From Chamaesiphon minutus PCC 6605 (GTDB lineage: Bacteria; Cyanobacteriota; Cyanobacteriia; Cyanobacteriales; Chamaesiphonaceae), in assembly GCF_000317145.1 (NCBI RefSeq), contig NC_019697.1, forward strand, positions 186,001-250,000: 64,000 nt of DNA, given 5' to 3'. A program made the translations under genes and the position numbers. This document shows, one piece after another, positions 1 to 9,678 of the stretch (the stretch's first letter is position 1; every line of letters starts with the position of its first letter). The notes under the pieces are model-generated. The model saw only the letters and a list, made by a program, of their open reading frames with translations. It did no database searches and was not told the origin of the DNA.

Positions 1-921
1 ATTGGGGATTTGGACTCTTTATGGACTACTTGTCATTTGGTTGCGAATGAAATCGTACCGCCAGAGCGGGGTAAAATACCTAGCGAGATTCAAATATCAC
101 CTTTAGAAGCGATAACATTAATCGATCGACTTCACCAAGATCGTTCTGGTTTTTCACCGCGCCATATCTTACCTTTTGAAAAGTGGGGAGCAATTATCGA
201 TTCTCCTGAATATTTAACGATGTACGCGCACCCAAAACCAGGAATTATCCAAATCTCTAATTGGTTCCAGCAAGTCACAGATCTAGCTAACGATTTAGTC
301 GATCGTGGCTGGGTAAAAATGTCAGAAGTCTTCGATAAATCTCAACTTAAACCGAGCTATTTGGGCGGTTATATGGCTGCACCCGCAGTCAAAGGTATTT
401 CTCTTGGTAGCGATCTAGAAATTCACCGTGCAGTTCGCAATTTATATAGCAGTCAAAATACTGCTAAAAAAGTAGATTTACCTGCCGATATCGATTCGCC
501 GCTACTGCTATTAATCTATTTGATGCAGCATACAACTGATGAATATTTACGCTGGCAAGCTGCTGAATATTTATGGACGATCTCACCAGAAAACGATCTC
601 AACTGGCACCGCCGGATTAAAGATCTCGGCTTGGTAATACAAGGACATAAATTAGGCTTGATGGTAGCTGCCATTCCGTTAATCGACGGGACTTATGCGA
701 TTTTAAATCGTGTTTACCCGATCGGTACTGAGCCATATCTACCACCAAATGTGCGCCTCAATCTCTTTGCCGAAGATGGCGACTGTATCTGTGAAGTTGA
801 AAGTAGATCGACAGTGATGGATAATTATATTCAACTGTATTTTACTGCTAGTAGTAGCGATCGCTTTAATATTCAAGTGTCGATGAATGAGGATACGATC
901 GTCGAAGCTTTCGCTATCTAA
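1..921 (+). CDS. DUF1822 family protein (5' end may lie outside the window)
   Basis: The reading frame is open to the window edge. The first possible start inside is a TTG at 10, giving 303 residues, so the N-terminus is uncertain. The C-terminal third looks like the cyanobacterial DUF1822 family: a segment around WHRRIKDLGLVIQG, then LMVAAIPLIDGTYAILNRVYP, then LPPNVRLNLFAEDG and a final beta-rich stretch. The molecular role of the family is unknown. In cyanobacteria these genes commonly sit beside CHAT-protease genes, and the next gene here is one. The 131-bp gap and same strand suggest joint expression. I infer a partner or substrate relationship with the CHAT protein. Confidence 0.7.
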   Translation: MGDLDSLWTTCHLVANEIVPPERGKIPSEIQISPLEAITLIDRLHQDRSGFSPRHILPFEKWGAIIDSPEYLTMYAHPKPGIIQISNWFQQVTDLANDLVDRGWVKMSEVFDKSQLKPSYLGGYMAAPAVKGISLGSDLEIHRAVRNLYSSQNTAKKVDLPADIDSPLLLLIYLMQHTTDEYLRWQAAEYLWTISPENDLNWHRRIKDLGLVIQGHKLGLMVAAIPLIDGTYAILNRVYPIGTEPYLPPNVRLNLFAEDGDCICEVESRSTVMDNYIQLYFTASSSDRFNIQVSMNEDTIVEAFAI

Positions 922-1052
922 GGAAAGTAGCTGCAAGATCTCAATTATTTTTTGTTACACCCGATCGTTAACAACATAGTTGAGATCGAGCTGTGCGGTA
1001 GATTAGAGGGATGTACTGACTTATGCTCATATTGTTAAATTAGAGGTCGATC

Positions 1053-3647
1053 GTGAGCCACATTCGGATAATAGACCTAACCTCCAGTAATAATCTAGCT
1101 CCACTATCAGCAAAGCTCACTGTTGCCAAAATTGACGACTCTGGAGCGATAATCAGTCGCGAGCATCCTGTGGCTGAAGGAACATTAAATATCCAGCCTT
1201 TAATCGCCCTCAATCAGCAAATTACTGCCAAGTTTAAAACAGCAACGAGTCAAGATCGATACTTTGGTGGTATTCAATTACCAAAAACGATGGTGCAAAA
1301 TGTCGCTAGCGATTGTGATACCTTAAAAGTAGGCATCGAACAGCTCCGCGACTCACTCGATCGCACCTTAGAGCAAAAATCTTGGATGAAGATTCGCGAA
1401 GGATTATTGCGCAGTCTCAATGGGATTCCACAAAGCGAACCAATGAGATTAGTTATCTTAACAGATAACTACGACATCCAGGCTTTATCGATCGAGCAGA
1501 CATCCTTTATTACTAATATCTTAGCTGGCGAAGATCGAGCTGTGAGCGTGGTTTTTGCACCTCAAGAATTAACTCGTAAATTAACTTGGCAAAAGATTCC
1601 CAATATTTTAGTAGTACTGGGCAATCAACAAGGTATCCAAGAGCCAATTCATCTCCAAGAAATCGAACGCTACTTTCGATCGCCTGCAATTGTTACGCAC
1701 CTTGACAAGCCATCTCCCTCAAAAGTTTTAGAAACAATTAGTGATGGTCACTTTGATGTAATTATCATGGTCGGACACAGCCAAATGAATGATAATGGGC
1801 TGGATGGTAAAATTGGTATTAATGAGCTAGATAGTATCTCCATCAAACAGTACACTCAATCTTTCAAAAATAGTGTCAGAAATGGTCTAAAATTAGTCAT
1901 TCTGGCAGGTTGTTCGAGTATTGGAGCAGCTAGAGCATTGGCATCTAGTACTATTGGTGTGCCGAATGTAATTGCGTTTAGAGTGCCAGTTCATTATCGC
2001 GTATTGAGATTGTTTTTCGAGCGATTATTACACCATTGGATCGTGCGGGCGCATAGCTTAGAAACCGCACTGACTGATACTAGAGGAGAGTTAATTAATT
2101 ACGATCTACATTGCCCCGGTACGTCAATTTTACCGATTTTATTCACTTCCCCATACGCCCCACCATTAAAATTTCCAATTTCCAGTGGTTCTTCTTGGCA
2201 AAAAAGACTGCATAATCTAGTACTTCAGCCCCTAATAACTATTAAGTTTACAGGGAAGAAAATGAAAATACCAGCGATAGTTTTTATCGGATTACTAGCA
2301 GCAACTGCGTGGTATTGGAGATCTCAATCACCCAAGTTAGAAGTAGCATGTAATTCTATCCAAGGTGATGGCATTAGCTGCGGTGAAGAAATTTTACTGA
2401 AAGAACCGAATGTCAGTACCCAAATCCACAAACAGCTAGGAGCGAATGCAATTGCTAAAGGTGATTATCCTCAAGCAATTAAGTTTCTAAATAAAGCTTG
2501 GGATGCCAAGAAAGACCCAGAAACCCTGATTATGCTAGAAAATGCCAAGCTAGCAAATCGAAATTTATCAATTAGAACTATCGCCATCAGCATCCCAGCA
2601 TCCCAATCTACACCATTAGATATTCCCACGGGCATGTTAAAATCGATCGCCTTTGCCCAGCAACAATGGAATGCCGATCCCAGCCACTCATGGAAACTCC
2701 AAGTTGTCATTGCCGACGATAAGAATGACAAACATTCTGTCGCTAGCTTAGTTCAGAATCTACTCAAAAGAGATATATTTGCGGGGATTGGCAGCTACGC
2801 ATCTGAAGTAACTTTAGTAGCAAAAGATATCTACAACCGACAGCATACCGTACTAGTTTCTGGGACTAGTACTTCTACAGATTTGACGAGTACTGGTACC
2901 GATAACTTCTTTTTCCGCGTTTGCTCCAATAATAAAGTCTCTGGCAAAGAGATCGCTAATTATCTTAAAGCTCATAAATACACTAAAATCGCCTTATTTC
3001 ACACTCCGGGTAAAACATTTAGTGATTCCATGACCGCAGCATTGAAAGCTAATATTCAAGGGAGCGATATTGTTTCTAAGTTTGATTTTTCGCCGAGTGG
3101 TAATGCAAGCGACGTTATTAAAAAAGCTAAAGCATCTGGAGCGCAAGCGATCGTGTTAATTCCCGATGCTTATACTAGCGATGCACCAGAACGAAATCGG
3201 TTATTATCAATTATCGAAGCAAATAATGGTGAGTTGCCGATCGTGGGTAATGAAGTTGTTAAAGATCAAACATTATTTACTCGGTTTAGTAAGCAGCAAC
3301 TTGAAAAATTAGTCATCAGTTTAACTTGGCATCCATCTTTTTATCAAAATAATACGATCGTTTTGCCTAATTTTTGGGGAGACAAAGCTAATTTAGATCA
3401 TCGAATTGCCATGAACTACGATGCCACTCAATTGGTCATTCAAGCATTAGATCGCGTGCCGATCGATCTCAATATTATCGATGCTCGCCGCGAACTTCAA
3501 AAAATTATTAGTAATTCGACTTTTACGATCCCTGGCATTACTGGCGAAGTCAGCCTAACAGGTAGCGATCGATCTCAAGCCATCAACAGCCTAGTTACGC
3601 CCAAATGCGATGGTACCAAATGCAAGGATTTTAAACCTGCAATCTAA
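1053..3647 (+). CDS. CHAT protease - transmembrane helix - periplasmic ligand-binding protein fusion
   Basis: The protein has 864 residues and starts at GTG. Residues ~130-370 form a CHAT (caspase-like) domain: beta strand FDVIIMVGHSQ with putative catalytic His242, and LVILAGCSS with putative catalytic Cys287. One hydrophobic helix follows at ~406-422 (IPAIVFIGLLAATAWYW). Next come a short TPR-like segment (~455-500) and, from ~510 to the end, a type I periplasmic-binding fold like the branched-chain amino acid receptor family (IRTIAISIP, GIGSYASEVT, PIVGNE). With the CHAT part in the cytoplasm, the C-terminal domain would lie outside, so ligand binding could control proteolysis; this is inference. 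The DUF1822 gene just upstream is the likely partner. CHAT and ligand-binding domains are known separately. Confidence 0.8.
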   Translation: MSHIRIIDLTSSNNLAPLSAKLTVAKIDDSGAIISREHPVAEGTLNIQPLIALNQQITAKFKTATSQDRYFGGIQLPKTMVQNVASDCDTLKVGIEQLRDSLDRTLEQKSWMKIREGLLRSLNGIPQSEPMRLVILTDNYDIQALSIEQTSFITNILAGEDRAVSVVFAPQELTRKLTWQKIPNILVVLGNQQGIQEPIHLQEIERYFRSPAIVTHLDKPSPSKVLETISDGHFDVIIMVGHSQMNDNGLDGKIGINELDSISIKQYTQSFKNSVRNGLKLVILAGCSSIGAARALASSTIGVPNVIAFRVPVHYRVLRLFFERLLHHWIVRAHSLETALTDTRGELINYDLHCPGTSILPILFTSPYAPPLKFPISSGSSWQKRLHNLVLQPLITIKFTGKKMKIPAIVFIGLLAATAWYWRSQSPKLEVACNSIQGDGISCGEEILLKEPNVSTQIHKQLGANAIAKGDYPQAIKFLNKAWDAKKDPETLIMLENAKLANRNLSIRTIAISIPASQSTPLDIPTGMLKSIAFAQQQWNADPSHSWKLQVVIADDKNDKHSVASLVQNLLKRDIFAGIGSYASEVTLVAKDIYNRQHTVLVSGTSTSTDLTSTGTDNFFFRVCSNNKVSGKEIANYLKAHKYTKIALFHTPGKTFSDSMTAALKANIQGSDIVSKFDFSPSGNASDVIKKAKASGAQAIVLIPDAYTSDAPERNRLLSIIEANNGELPIVGNEVVKDQTLFTRFSKQQLEKLVISLTWHPSFYQNNTIVLPNFWGDKANLDHRIAMNYDATQLVIQALDRVPIDLNIIDARRELQKIISNSTFTIPGITGEVSLTGSDRSQAINSLVTPKCDGTKCKDFKPAI

Positions 3648-3726
3648 CAGTCTATGGCGTAAATCTAGTTACTGTTTGAGCGGTGAGCAGGGAGCGGGGG
3701 GGATGGGAGTAATTGTTTGAGATACT

Positions 3727-3748
3727 CATTACCCATTACCCATTACCC
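3727..3748. repeat. Heptamer tandem repeat (CATTACC)
   Basis: Three copies of a 7-bp unit lie upstream of petC. The same unit recurs at 51714-51737. It belongs to the short tandemly repeated sequences seen throughout this window. Confidence 0.8.
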
Positions 3749-3902
3749 GATCCCCTTTTGCCTGGGTGACATATACCGATCGGCGGCGAAAAATGTAATA
3801 ATGTCAGGTGGTCTAAGCTTTTATATAACTCTACAGCTCTCCGACCGAGCGATAACTTGGATGTCGCGCACTGAATATTATTAGATAAAATTCGTTTAGC
3901 TT

Positions 3903-4442
3903 ATGACACAAATTGCTAATTCGGCAGATGTACCAGATCTCGGTCGTCGCCAATTCATGAACCTGCTCACCTTCGGCACGATTACCGGAATGGTGCTAGG
4001 TGCTGCGTATCCGTTTGTTGCGTATTTTGTGCCCCCTGCTAGCGGCGGTGCTGGTGGCGGTTCGACTGCCAAAGATGCCAAAGGCGATGACGTCAAAGTC
4101 AGTGCCTTTATTGCAGGTAAAGCCAAAGGCGACCGCGAATTAACCCAAGGTTTAAAGGGCGACCCTACGTACATCGTTGTCGCCGATGGCACGATTGCCG
4201 ATTATGGCATCAATGCGATTTGTACTCACCTCGGCTGTGTCGTTCCTTGGAACAAGGCTGAAAACAAATTCATGTGTCCTTGTCACGGTTCTCAGTACGA
4301 TGAGACAGGTAAAAAAGTGCGCGGTCCCGCACCACTTTCTCTTCCCTTGGCTCATGCAGCGGTAACAGAAAACGACACAATCGCGCTCACACCTTGGACT
4401 GAAACCGATTTCCGCACAGACGAACCTGCTTGGTGGGCATAA
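3903..4442 (+). CDS. petC: Cytochrome b6f complex Rieske iron-sulfur protein
   Basis: This is the 179-residue Rieske subunit of the thylakoid cytochrome b6f complex, which carries electrons from plastoquinol to cytochrome f. One N-terminal membrane helix (~20-43) anchors it and is followed by a glycine-rich hinge (GGAGGGS). The 2Fe-2S ligands are clear: CTHLGC at 107-112 and CPCHGS at 125-130. Length matches the family. petA follows 108 bp downstream on the same strand, the usual cyanobacterial petCA operon. Confidence 0.98.
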   Translation: MTQIANSADVPDLGRRQFMNLLTFGTITGMVLGAAYPFVAYFVPPASGGAGGGSTAKDAKGDDVKVSAFIAGKAKGDRELTQGLKGDPTYIVVADGTIADYGINAICTHLGCVVPWNKAENKFMCPCHGSQYDETGKKVRGPAPLSLPLAHAAVTENDTIALTPWTETDFRTDEPAWWA

Positions 4443-4550
4443 ATTAGTAAATAGCGGCTAGGGACGGAGATCGCACCGACACTATCTGTCTATTTTCACC
4501 ACACGAATCTGTATATTATTTAATTTTCTTCGTCTGTCATCTGTGAATCT

Positions 4551-5534
4551 ATGAAATTAACTTTACCCTTGTGGCAACGCAGCCAGCGAGTGTTGACTAA
4601 AACCCTCGTCGTCTTATTGGCTAGTGTCGGCATCATCTTTGCCAATGACCTGGCTGTCCCCCAATCCGCAGCAGCCTATCCCTTCTGGGCACAACAAACC
4701 TACCCAGCAACGCCTCGCGAACCAACGGGTAGAATCGTCTGTGCCAACTGTCACCTCGCTGCCAAGCCTACAGAAGTCGAAGTACCCCAGTCTGTCAAAC
4801 CAGACACGGTTTTTGAAGCTGTCGTCAAAATTCCTTACGATCTAAACGCCCAACAAGTCACTGCAAATGGCGTTAAAGGACCATTAAATGTTGGTGCTGT
4901 GCTGATGTTGCCAGATGGTTTCAAAATCGCACCTGAAGATCGGCTCTCGCCAGAAATGAAGGAAAAAACTCAAGGGTTATATTTCCAATCTTACGGCGAA
5001 GGTAAAGATAATATCGTCATTATCGGGCCATTACCGGGCGATAAATATCAAGAAATCATCTTCCCCGTACTCGCTCCTAACCCCAAAACAGATAAAGGTA
5101 TCTACTTCGGTAAATCCCAAATTCATGTTGGTGCCAATCGCGGTCGCGGACAAGTTTACCCAACTGGTGAAAAGAGCAATAACGGTGTCTTCAATGCTTC
5201 TGTTGCTGGTACTGTCACTTCAATTGCCAAACAAGAAGATGGTGGTTCTCAAGTTACCATCCAACCTGCAACTGGCGATGCAGTCGTCGATAAAGTCCCC
5301 GCTGGCCCAGAATTGCTAATTGCCGAAGGTGCTGTTGTAACTGCCGGACAAGCAATTACCAACAATCCTAATGTTGGTGGTTTCGGTCAAAAAGATATCG
5401 AAATCGTTCTTCAAAATCCCGATCGCATTCTCGGTTTGATGGCATTTGTCTTTATGATTATGCTTTCTCAAATCTTGTTAGTTCTCAAGAAAAAACAAGT
5501 CGAGCGCGTTCAAGCAGCAGAAATGGAATTCTAG
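4551..5534 (+). CDS. petA: Cytochrome f (apocytochrome f)
   Basis: The protein has 327 residues. A signal peptide ends at AAA just before Tyr43, which becomes the N-terminal heme ligand of the mature protein. The heme c site CANCH is at 64-68. A single C-terminal membrane helix (~293-311) is followed by a short basic stromal tail. It passes electrons from the Rieske protein to plastocyanin or cytochrome c6 in the lumen. It is the second gene of petCA and is followed by a clear terminator. Confidence 0.98.
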   Translation: MKLTLPLWQRSQRVLTKTLVVLLASVGIIFANDLAVPQSAAAYPFWAQQTYPATPREPTGRIVCANCHLAAKPTEVEVPQSVKPDTVFEAVVKIPYDLNAQQVTANGVKGPLNVGAVLMLPDGFKIAPEDRLSPEMKEKTQGLYFQSYGEGKDNIVIIGPLPGDKYQEIIFPVLAPNPKTDKGIYFGKSQIHVGANRGRGQVYPTGEKSNNGVFNASVAGTVTSIAKQEDGGSQVTIQPATGDAVVDKVPAGPELLIAEGAVVTAGQAITNNPNVGGFGQKDIEIVLQNPDRILGLMAFVFMIMLSQILLVLKKKQVERVQAAEMEF

Positions 5535-5582
5535 AAACTGCAATTATTTTTGCGATCGAAATATAAACATTTCGATCTTCTC

Positions 5583-5615
5583 ATGCACTAGCTAATTATG
5601 GTTAGTGCATTTTTT
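5583..5615 (+). terminator. Rho-independent terminator of petCA
   Basis: The stem ATGCACTA / TAGTGCAT (5583-5590 with 5603-5610) extends by C-G and G-T pairs and runs into a T tract, about 50 bp after the petA stop. Confidence 0.85.
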
Positions 5616-5643
5616 ATTACTCAATATAGGTAGCTAGTTTCAA

Positions 5644-5704
5644 GTAGTGAATAGTGGATAGTGGATAGTGGATGGTGAATAGTGAATAGTGAATAGTGAA
5701 TAGA
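5644..5704. repeat. Heptamer tandem repeat (ATAGTGG/ATAGTGA)
   Basis: About eight copies of a 7-bp unit, with G/A variation at the last base, lie between the petA terminator and tilS. A second block of the same unit is at 47161-47219. Confidence 0.9.
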
Positions 5705-5745
5705 GGAAGGAGGTATTTGCTCATTACCCATCCACTCATCCACCC

Positions 5746-6711
5746 CTACTCCCTCACGACAATCCAGCGACCGGAAACTTCCGCAGCTAGCCCTTGGCTA
5801 AAGGTAGATGTCCGAGTCCGATTGGGCGCATTAATTAAGACGATCGTTTCTTCAATCTGACCGAAAGTCGGCATTTTGCTCAACGCGTGAGTAAGAAATT
5901 GACGGATGACTCGCCGTTGGAGTGAAAGCGCGATCGATTGCAGGATGGTACGATCGAGTTTAGTCTCTGCTTCATCTACCGCTTGACTATATACCGCTGT
6001 GGCTTGTGACTCCAGATACTCCACATCGGCACGTAATAGCTCCGCAGTGCGTGCCAGATGACTTTCGACTTGAGGATTAAAATCGGTGGCTAGACGGGGC
6101 ATAATCTCCAGCCGGAGGCGATTGCGCGGGTACTTGAGATCGCGATTGTAGGCATCTTCCCAGACGGGTAATTGATACTCGCGGCAAAATTCACCAGTCT
6201 GGGCGCGATTGACTTCTAACAGGGGGCGAACCAGATTCAGATCTGGAGTTAATTGACGGTGCCAAGACAGCGCACAGAGTCCGTCCGCACCCGCTCCGCG
6301 CACTAAATTGTAGAGTAAAGTTTCGGCTCTATCGGTTTGGGTATGGGCGGTGACTAAATAGGTACTATTGGTAGCTTCGGCAATTCTCGTTAGAGCTTGA
6401 TATCGCCATTCCCTGGCCGCACCGTCTGTCTCTGGCAAATTAGCCGTGGTTTCACAATAAAATGGTAGCTGCCATCTGGTGGCAACTAGTGCGACTCGCT
6501 CGGCAATACCGATATCTTGTGTCCACCCGTGATCGCAATGAGCGACAGCTAATTGCCAATGCCAGCGCGACTGTAAATCGTGGAGTAATTGTCCCAGACA
6601 GAAGGAATCTTGCCCTCCAGAGACGGCGATTAAAATTTTGGCACCCACTGGCAACAATTGCCGATCGATCGCACACTGGTGAAGCTGACTATGTAAAGGC
6701 GTCCACGGCAT
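5746..6711 (-). CDS. tilS: tRNA(Ile)-lysidine synthetase
   Basis: The protein has 321 residues. It is an N-type ATP pyrophosphatase with the PP-loop SGGQDS at 31-36, followed by HCDHGW, TAHTQTDRAET and NLVRGAGADGL, all typical of TilS. It attaches lysine to C34 of the AUA-reading tRNA-Ile, making lysidine so that the tRNA decodes AUA and not AUG. Length fits the short cyanobacterial form, which lacks the long C-terminal domains of E. coli TilS. It is convergent with petA and separated from it by heptamer repeats. Confidence 0.95.
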   Translation of the reverse strand: MPWTPLHSQLHQCAIDRQLLPVGAKILIAVSGGQDSFCLGQLLHDLQSRWHWQLAVAHCDHGWTQDIGIAERVALVATRWQLPFYCETTANLPETDGAAREWRYQALTRIAEATNSTYLVTAHTQTDRAETLLYNLVRGAGADGLCALSWHRQLTPDLNLVRPLLEVNRAQTGEFCREYQLPVWEDAYNRDLKYPRNRLRLEIMPRLATDFNPQVESHLARTAELLRADVEYLESQATAVYSQAVDEAETKLDRTILQSIALSLQRRVIRQFLTHALSKMPTFGQIEETIVLINAPNRTRTSTFSQGLAAEVSGRWIVVRE

Positions 6712-6910
6712 CAGTCAAATAGCTAGTTGCTATACATTAGATTCAGCAAGGATTCTGACACTTTGAGCTATTATACCAATGCCTATGTCGATCGTCTGCA
6801 CTTATAACAGTAACAGACAAGACAATCGAGATTCTCAGCACGATTCGATCGCACCACATTGGAGCTGATGGAAAAAGTTCTGGCGATCGCAGATCTGTCG
6901 ATCGACCGAT

Positions 6911-7228
6911 ATGAGTTATATAATGCGACGCGGCACCCTCGATATTTTTGAAACTGTGAGAACGATTCTGGCCAGAAATTTGGAAATCGATCCAGAAGCG
7001 ATCGATCTAGAATTTAAATTCCATAACTTTATCGATCGACTTGCCGATCGACGGCAGCGATTATCTGGTTCCAAAGACTTGCTTTATTATATAGAAGCAG
7101 CCAATATTTATATAGATTTATCTGAAGCTTTCGAGTTGCATTTTTTGGCAGATTTTACCGATAATACTTGCATCACCGTTGCCGATTTAATCTTATTAAT
7201 TAAATCCAAAGTAGATGCAGCACCCTGA
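6911..7228 (+). CDS. Small protein resembling an acyl carrier protein without the phosphopantetheine serine
   Basis: The protein has 105 residues, or 101 from the second ATG at 6923. The helix pattern is ACP-like: DIFETVRTILARNLEIDPEAI (split here as helix I and loop), a helix YYIEAANIYIDLSEAFEL, then TVADLILLIKSKV. The usual DSL motif at the start of helix II is absent, so it is unlikely to carry a phosphopantetheine arm. Similarity is by pattern only. No functional neighbour is evident: tilS diverges upstream and the next gene converges. Confidence 0.5.
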   Translation: MSYIMRRGTLDIFETVRTILARNLEIDPEAIDLEFKFHNFIDRLADRRQRLSGSKDLLYYIEAANIYIDLSEAFELHFLADFTDNTCITVADLILLIKSKVDAAP

Positions 7229-7258
7229 AATAATTTACTTTATTATTAAATCGTGCAG

Positions 7259-7828
7259 CTAGTTCCAGAAATAATGTTCGGGAACGAGATCGTCGGGGGC
7301 GAATAAATGGGGACTCATTGGTGCAGATGCGGTATCGTACCAGGATTCGAGCAGATCTTGAGTCTCTTGCATTTCACCGAGAGACAGATCGCGAGGGATG
7401 ATAATGCCGATACTGCGATCGGGAATTGCGACATAATAACCGTCGGGAAAATATTTATCTAAATAGGGCGAAAGTAAGATCCGAGACGAGCCAAATCCAT
7501 CATTATGCATCATAATTGCCCAGACGACACTCCCATCTTCGCGGAGTTTCTGATGCGTCCATAATTCTTGAGAAGCAACTTTGAGATTGATCGCCGCTCG
7601 TTGTTGCCAATCGATGCCTTCGTCTTCCCAAATCTCCACCATCTCTGATGTCACATTCTGATAAGCAACTCTACCTTTGGAATTGCGATCGACAATTACC
7701 CAACTGAGCGAATAATCCCGTAATGGTAACTCCTGATAAGGCGATTCCCACAGTTTGGAGTTGATACAAGTAGAATGGATAATTAATGGCATTAACCGAT
7801 CGATCGCATCAATAATATTTGCTGACAT
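7259..7828 (-). CDS. Uncharacterised protein, possibly DUF1444-like
   Basis: I place the start at the ATG at 7828 (MSANIIDAIDRLMP), giving 189 residues. A further 25 codons are open upstream but look non-coding. The layout resembles DUF1444/YtpQ-like proteins: an alpha/beta start, then AAINLKVASQELW, an MMHNDGFGSSRILLSPYL segment, and DGYYVAIPDRSIGIIIPRD. Function is unknown. It stands alone and is convergent with the small ACP-like gene. Confidence 0.55.
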   Translation of the reverse strand: MSANIIDAIDRLMPLIIHSTCINSKLWESPYQELPLRDYSLSWVIVDRNSKGRVAYQNVTSEMVEIWEDEGIDWQQRAAINLKVASQELWTHQKLREDGSVVWAIMMHNDGFGSSRILLSPYLDKYFPDGYYVAIPDRSIGIIIPRDLSLGEMQETQDLLESWYDTASAPMSPHLFAPDDLVPEHYFWN

Positions 7829-7903
7829 AATCACAGATTTGGGGAATGGTTGCAACTTTATGCACTTATAGTACCCAGCCGCTTTGGGTGAGTTCGCATC
7901 CAT

Positions 7904-8186
7904 CCAAATTTTTTCTCAATACCTTATACCATTGTGGATCGTGGATTGCGGCTCTCGCTCGTCGGGAAACCCGACGGTTTAGAGAGACAAGACAGGGGAT
8001 TGCGGATCGGGAAAACCTTGCTCGATATAGAGTCTGCGAACCCATCTGTCGCTATTGTTTTGGAAACCGCGATCCCTGAGATATTGAATCGGGTTTCTCG
8101 ATCTAGCGAAAGGCTAGAAATTAGTTAGAAGAATCTATTTGGTGCTGTAGCAATTAATACAGTCTATTTAAATTACTGCGGTCGAT
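7904..8186. other. Intergenic region with a small hairpin
   Basis: No convincing gene is present. A perfect hairpin CGTCGGG-AAA-CCCGACG lies at 7960-7976. The neighbouring GGTTTAG and GACAAGACAGG resemble words near 63655-63725, so this may be a worn repeat. Confidence 0.4.
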
Positions 8187-8942
8187 TTAGCCATGGTTTC
8201 TTGCTAATAGTTCTTCCCAGCGCGACAAAATCAGATCGGTATAGTTTTGTCGATCGATATTATACGCACCGAGCGCAAAACCGTCGTTCATTTCTACCAA
8301 AGCAGTTTCACCTGTAGCCAACACGCCGAAGTCGATCGCATACCCAGCGAATGATTCGCCTGCGGCATCCAAAGCGACGATCGCGGAGCGTACTACGTCA
8401 AGATCGATCGCGATTTGCCGATCCCCAACATACCAATTGACACTTCTAATTTCAGAATTGACGACATAGACTCGATACTCACTCAACCAAGTTACGACAT
8501 CCGCACACAGCAATTCTTCGCGCCGCGACACGCCAGTAACTCGATATAAATCTGACTCCGCATCGAAGACACAACCTGTAAATCGCTTGCAGCGGTTAGC
8601 TGGCTTGGCAAAGATCGATCGACTCATTCCCTCGCGCAATGAAAATTCTAACGCTCTGAGTGTCGATCTCCAGACGCGCCGATGCAAGAAATCATGCAAA
8701 GATGCGGGGTAATCATTCGGCAGTGGTATGGGAATCCCAAGTTGCTGCAAAGCTCCAAAAATACACGGCATATCGCCGACGACTAAAGATCGTTCGTCGA
8801 GCGGAAGCTGGCGGCGGCGAATCCACTTTTCGGTATATAAAGTAGTGGATATGCCTCGGCAATTCAGCTCCTCCATAACTAGCCGCTCTTCGGTGCGAAG
8901 TCTACCGTTACCCTGTTCCTGAATAAATGCCTGGGAAATCAC
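8187..8942 (-). CDS. ATP-grasp domain protein (R2K-clade type)
   Basis: The protein has 251 residues and starts at GTG. The segments VVGDMPCIFGALQQLGI, FAKPANRCKRFTGCVF, SEYRVYVVNSEIRS and YAIDFGVLATGETALVEMND match the ATP-grasp fold of the R2K clade, with the C-terminal acidic E-x-N motif that binds metal-ATP. Members are predicted to ligate amino acids or peptides, but the substrate here is unknown. It is a single gene divergent from the secreted-protein gene at 9076, with no peptide precursor visible beside it. Confidence 0.75.
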   Translation of the reverse strand: MISQAFIQEQGNGRLRTEERLVMEELNCRGISTTLYTEKWIRRRQLPLDERSLVVGDMPCIFGALQQLGIPIPLPNDYPASLHDFLHRRVWRSTLRALEFSLREGMSRSIFAKPANRCKRFTGCVFDAESDLYRVTGVSRREELLCADVVTWLSEYRVYVVNSEIRSVNWYVGDRQIAIDLDVVRSAIVALDAAGESFAGYAIDFGVLATGETALVEMNDGFALGAYNIDRQNYTDLILSRWEELLARNHG

Positions 8943-9075
8943 CCGATCGTTACCTCAAACTTTTGCGAATATGGCGATCGTCAATTAATATTTTAGCTGT
9001 GGGTAAAAATACGGAAAAGGCGATCGCTCTGGTGTAGATATGAGAACGTTGGTAAGTATTAAAAAAGTCAATCAT

Positions 9076-9618
9076 ATGCGCCAGATTAAACTTAGTTTAT
9101 TAACACTAACAACTATCCTAGTAACTAGTTTACCAGCTCGCGCTCAAGAGCAATCGTCAACAGCAACTGTAATTACACAGGCAACCCAAACCGATTTAAT
9201 TGGTGCTGGTGCAAGCATAATTAATAGTTTAATAAATCCACCCAGTCGCTCGGCAGAAATTGCCGCCGATGCAGAGATTAAGAAAGCCAAAATCGCTGCC
9301 GATGCCGAAATTGCTAAAGAAAAATTACGGATCGAAGCTAGTAAAAGTACCGATCGAGTCACGCCAGTACTCGATAGTTGGGGCGTAACGCGGATCGATT
9401 GTGCGCCAGGAGCGGTGTTTGTCAATGGTATCGTTACCGAAACTGTCTGCGTCCAACCAAATTCATCGCTGACTGCTGGTTACTATACATACGATCGTAA
9501 CAATCAACAGTTAGTTCGCACTAATAATAGCGATCGCAACAGTCAAACAATTCAAAACGTGCAAACTACTAGAGTATCCAATTTCACCGAACGAAATACC
9601 AAAGATCGCGGATTTTGA
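9076..9618 (+). CDS. Secreted hypothetical protein with a short repetitive helix
   Basis: The ATG at 9076 (MRQIKLSLL) starts a clear signal peptide cleaved near ARA-QE; twelve open codons upstream are unlikely to be used. The mature protein of about 155 residues contains a charged repeat (EIAADAEIKKAKIAADAEIAKEK) likely to be helical, and a C-terminal part with two cysteines (IDCAPG, ETVCVQP). No family was recognised. The next gene, a COP23-like protein, is 60 bp downstream on the same strand and is also exported, so the two may be co-expressed. Confidence 0.65.
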   Translation: MRQIKLSLLTLTTILVTSLPARAQEQSSTATVITQATQTDLIGAGASIINSLINPPSRSAEIAADAEIKKAKIAADAEIAKEKLRIEASKSTDRVTPVLDSWGVTRIDCAPGAVFVNGIVTETVCVQPNSSLTAGYYTYDRNNQQLVRTNNSDRNSQTIQNVQTTRVSNFTERNTKDRGF

Positions 9619-9678
9619 TCGATTGAGTATTTCAATTATTTTAATTAGTTATTTAAATTATCCAGTTAGCAATCTCAG

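Noticed and set aside
972-982. CAAC-ATA-GTTG dyad before the CHAT gene, resembling a SufR operator
   Set aside because: The spacing is 3 and not 6; at N6 the second half reads GAGA. The match to AACAACATAGTTG at 54081 is short and probably chance.
5644-5704. CRISPR array
   Set aside because: The repeats are 7 bp in pure tandem without spacers. No cas genes or ~30-bp repeats with unique spacers occur in the window.
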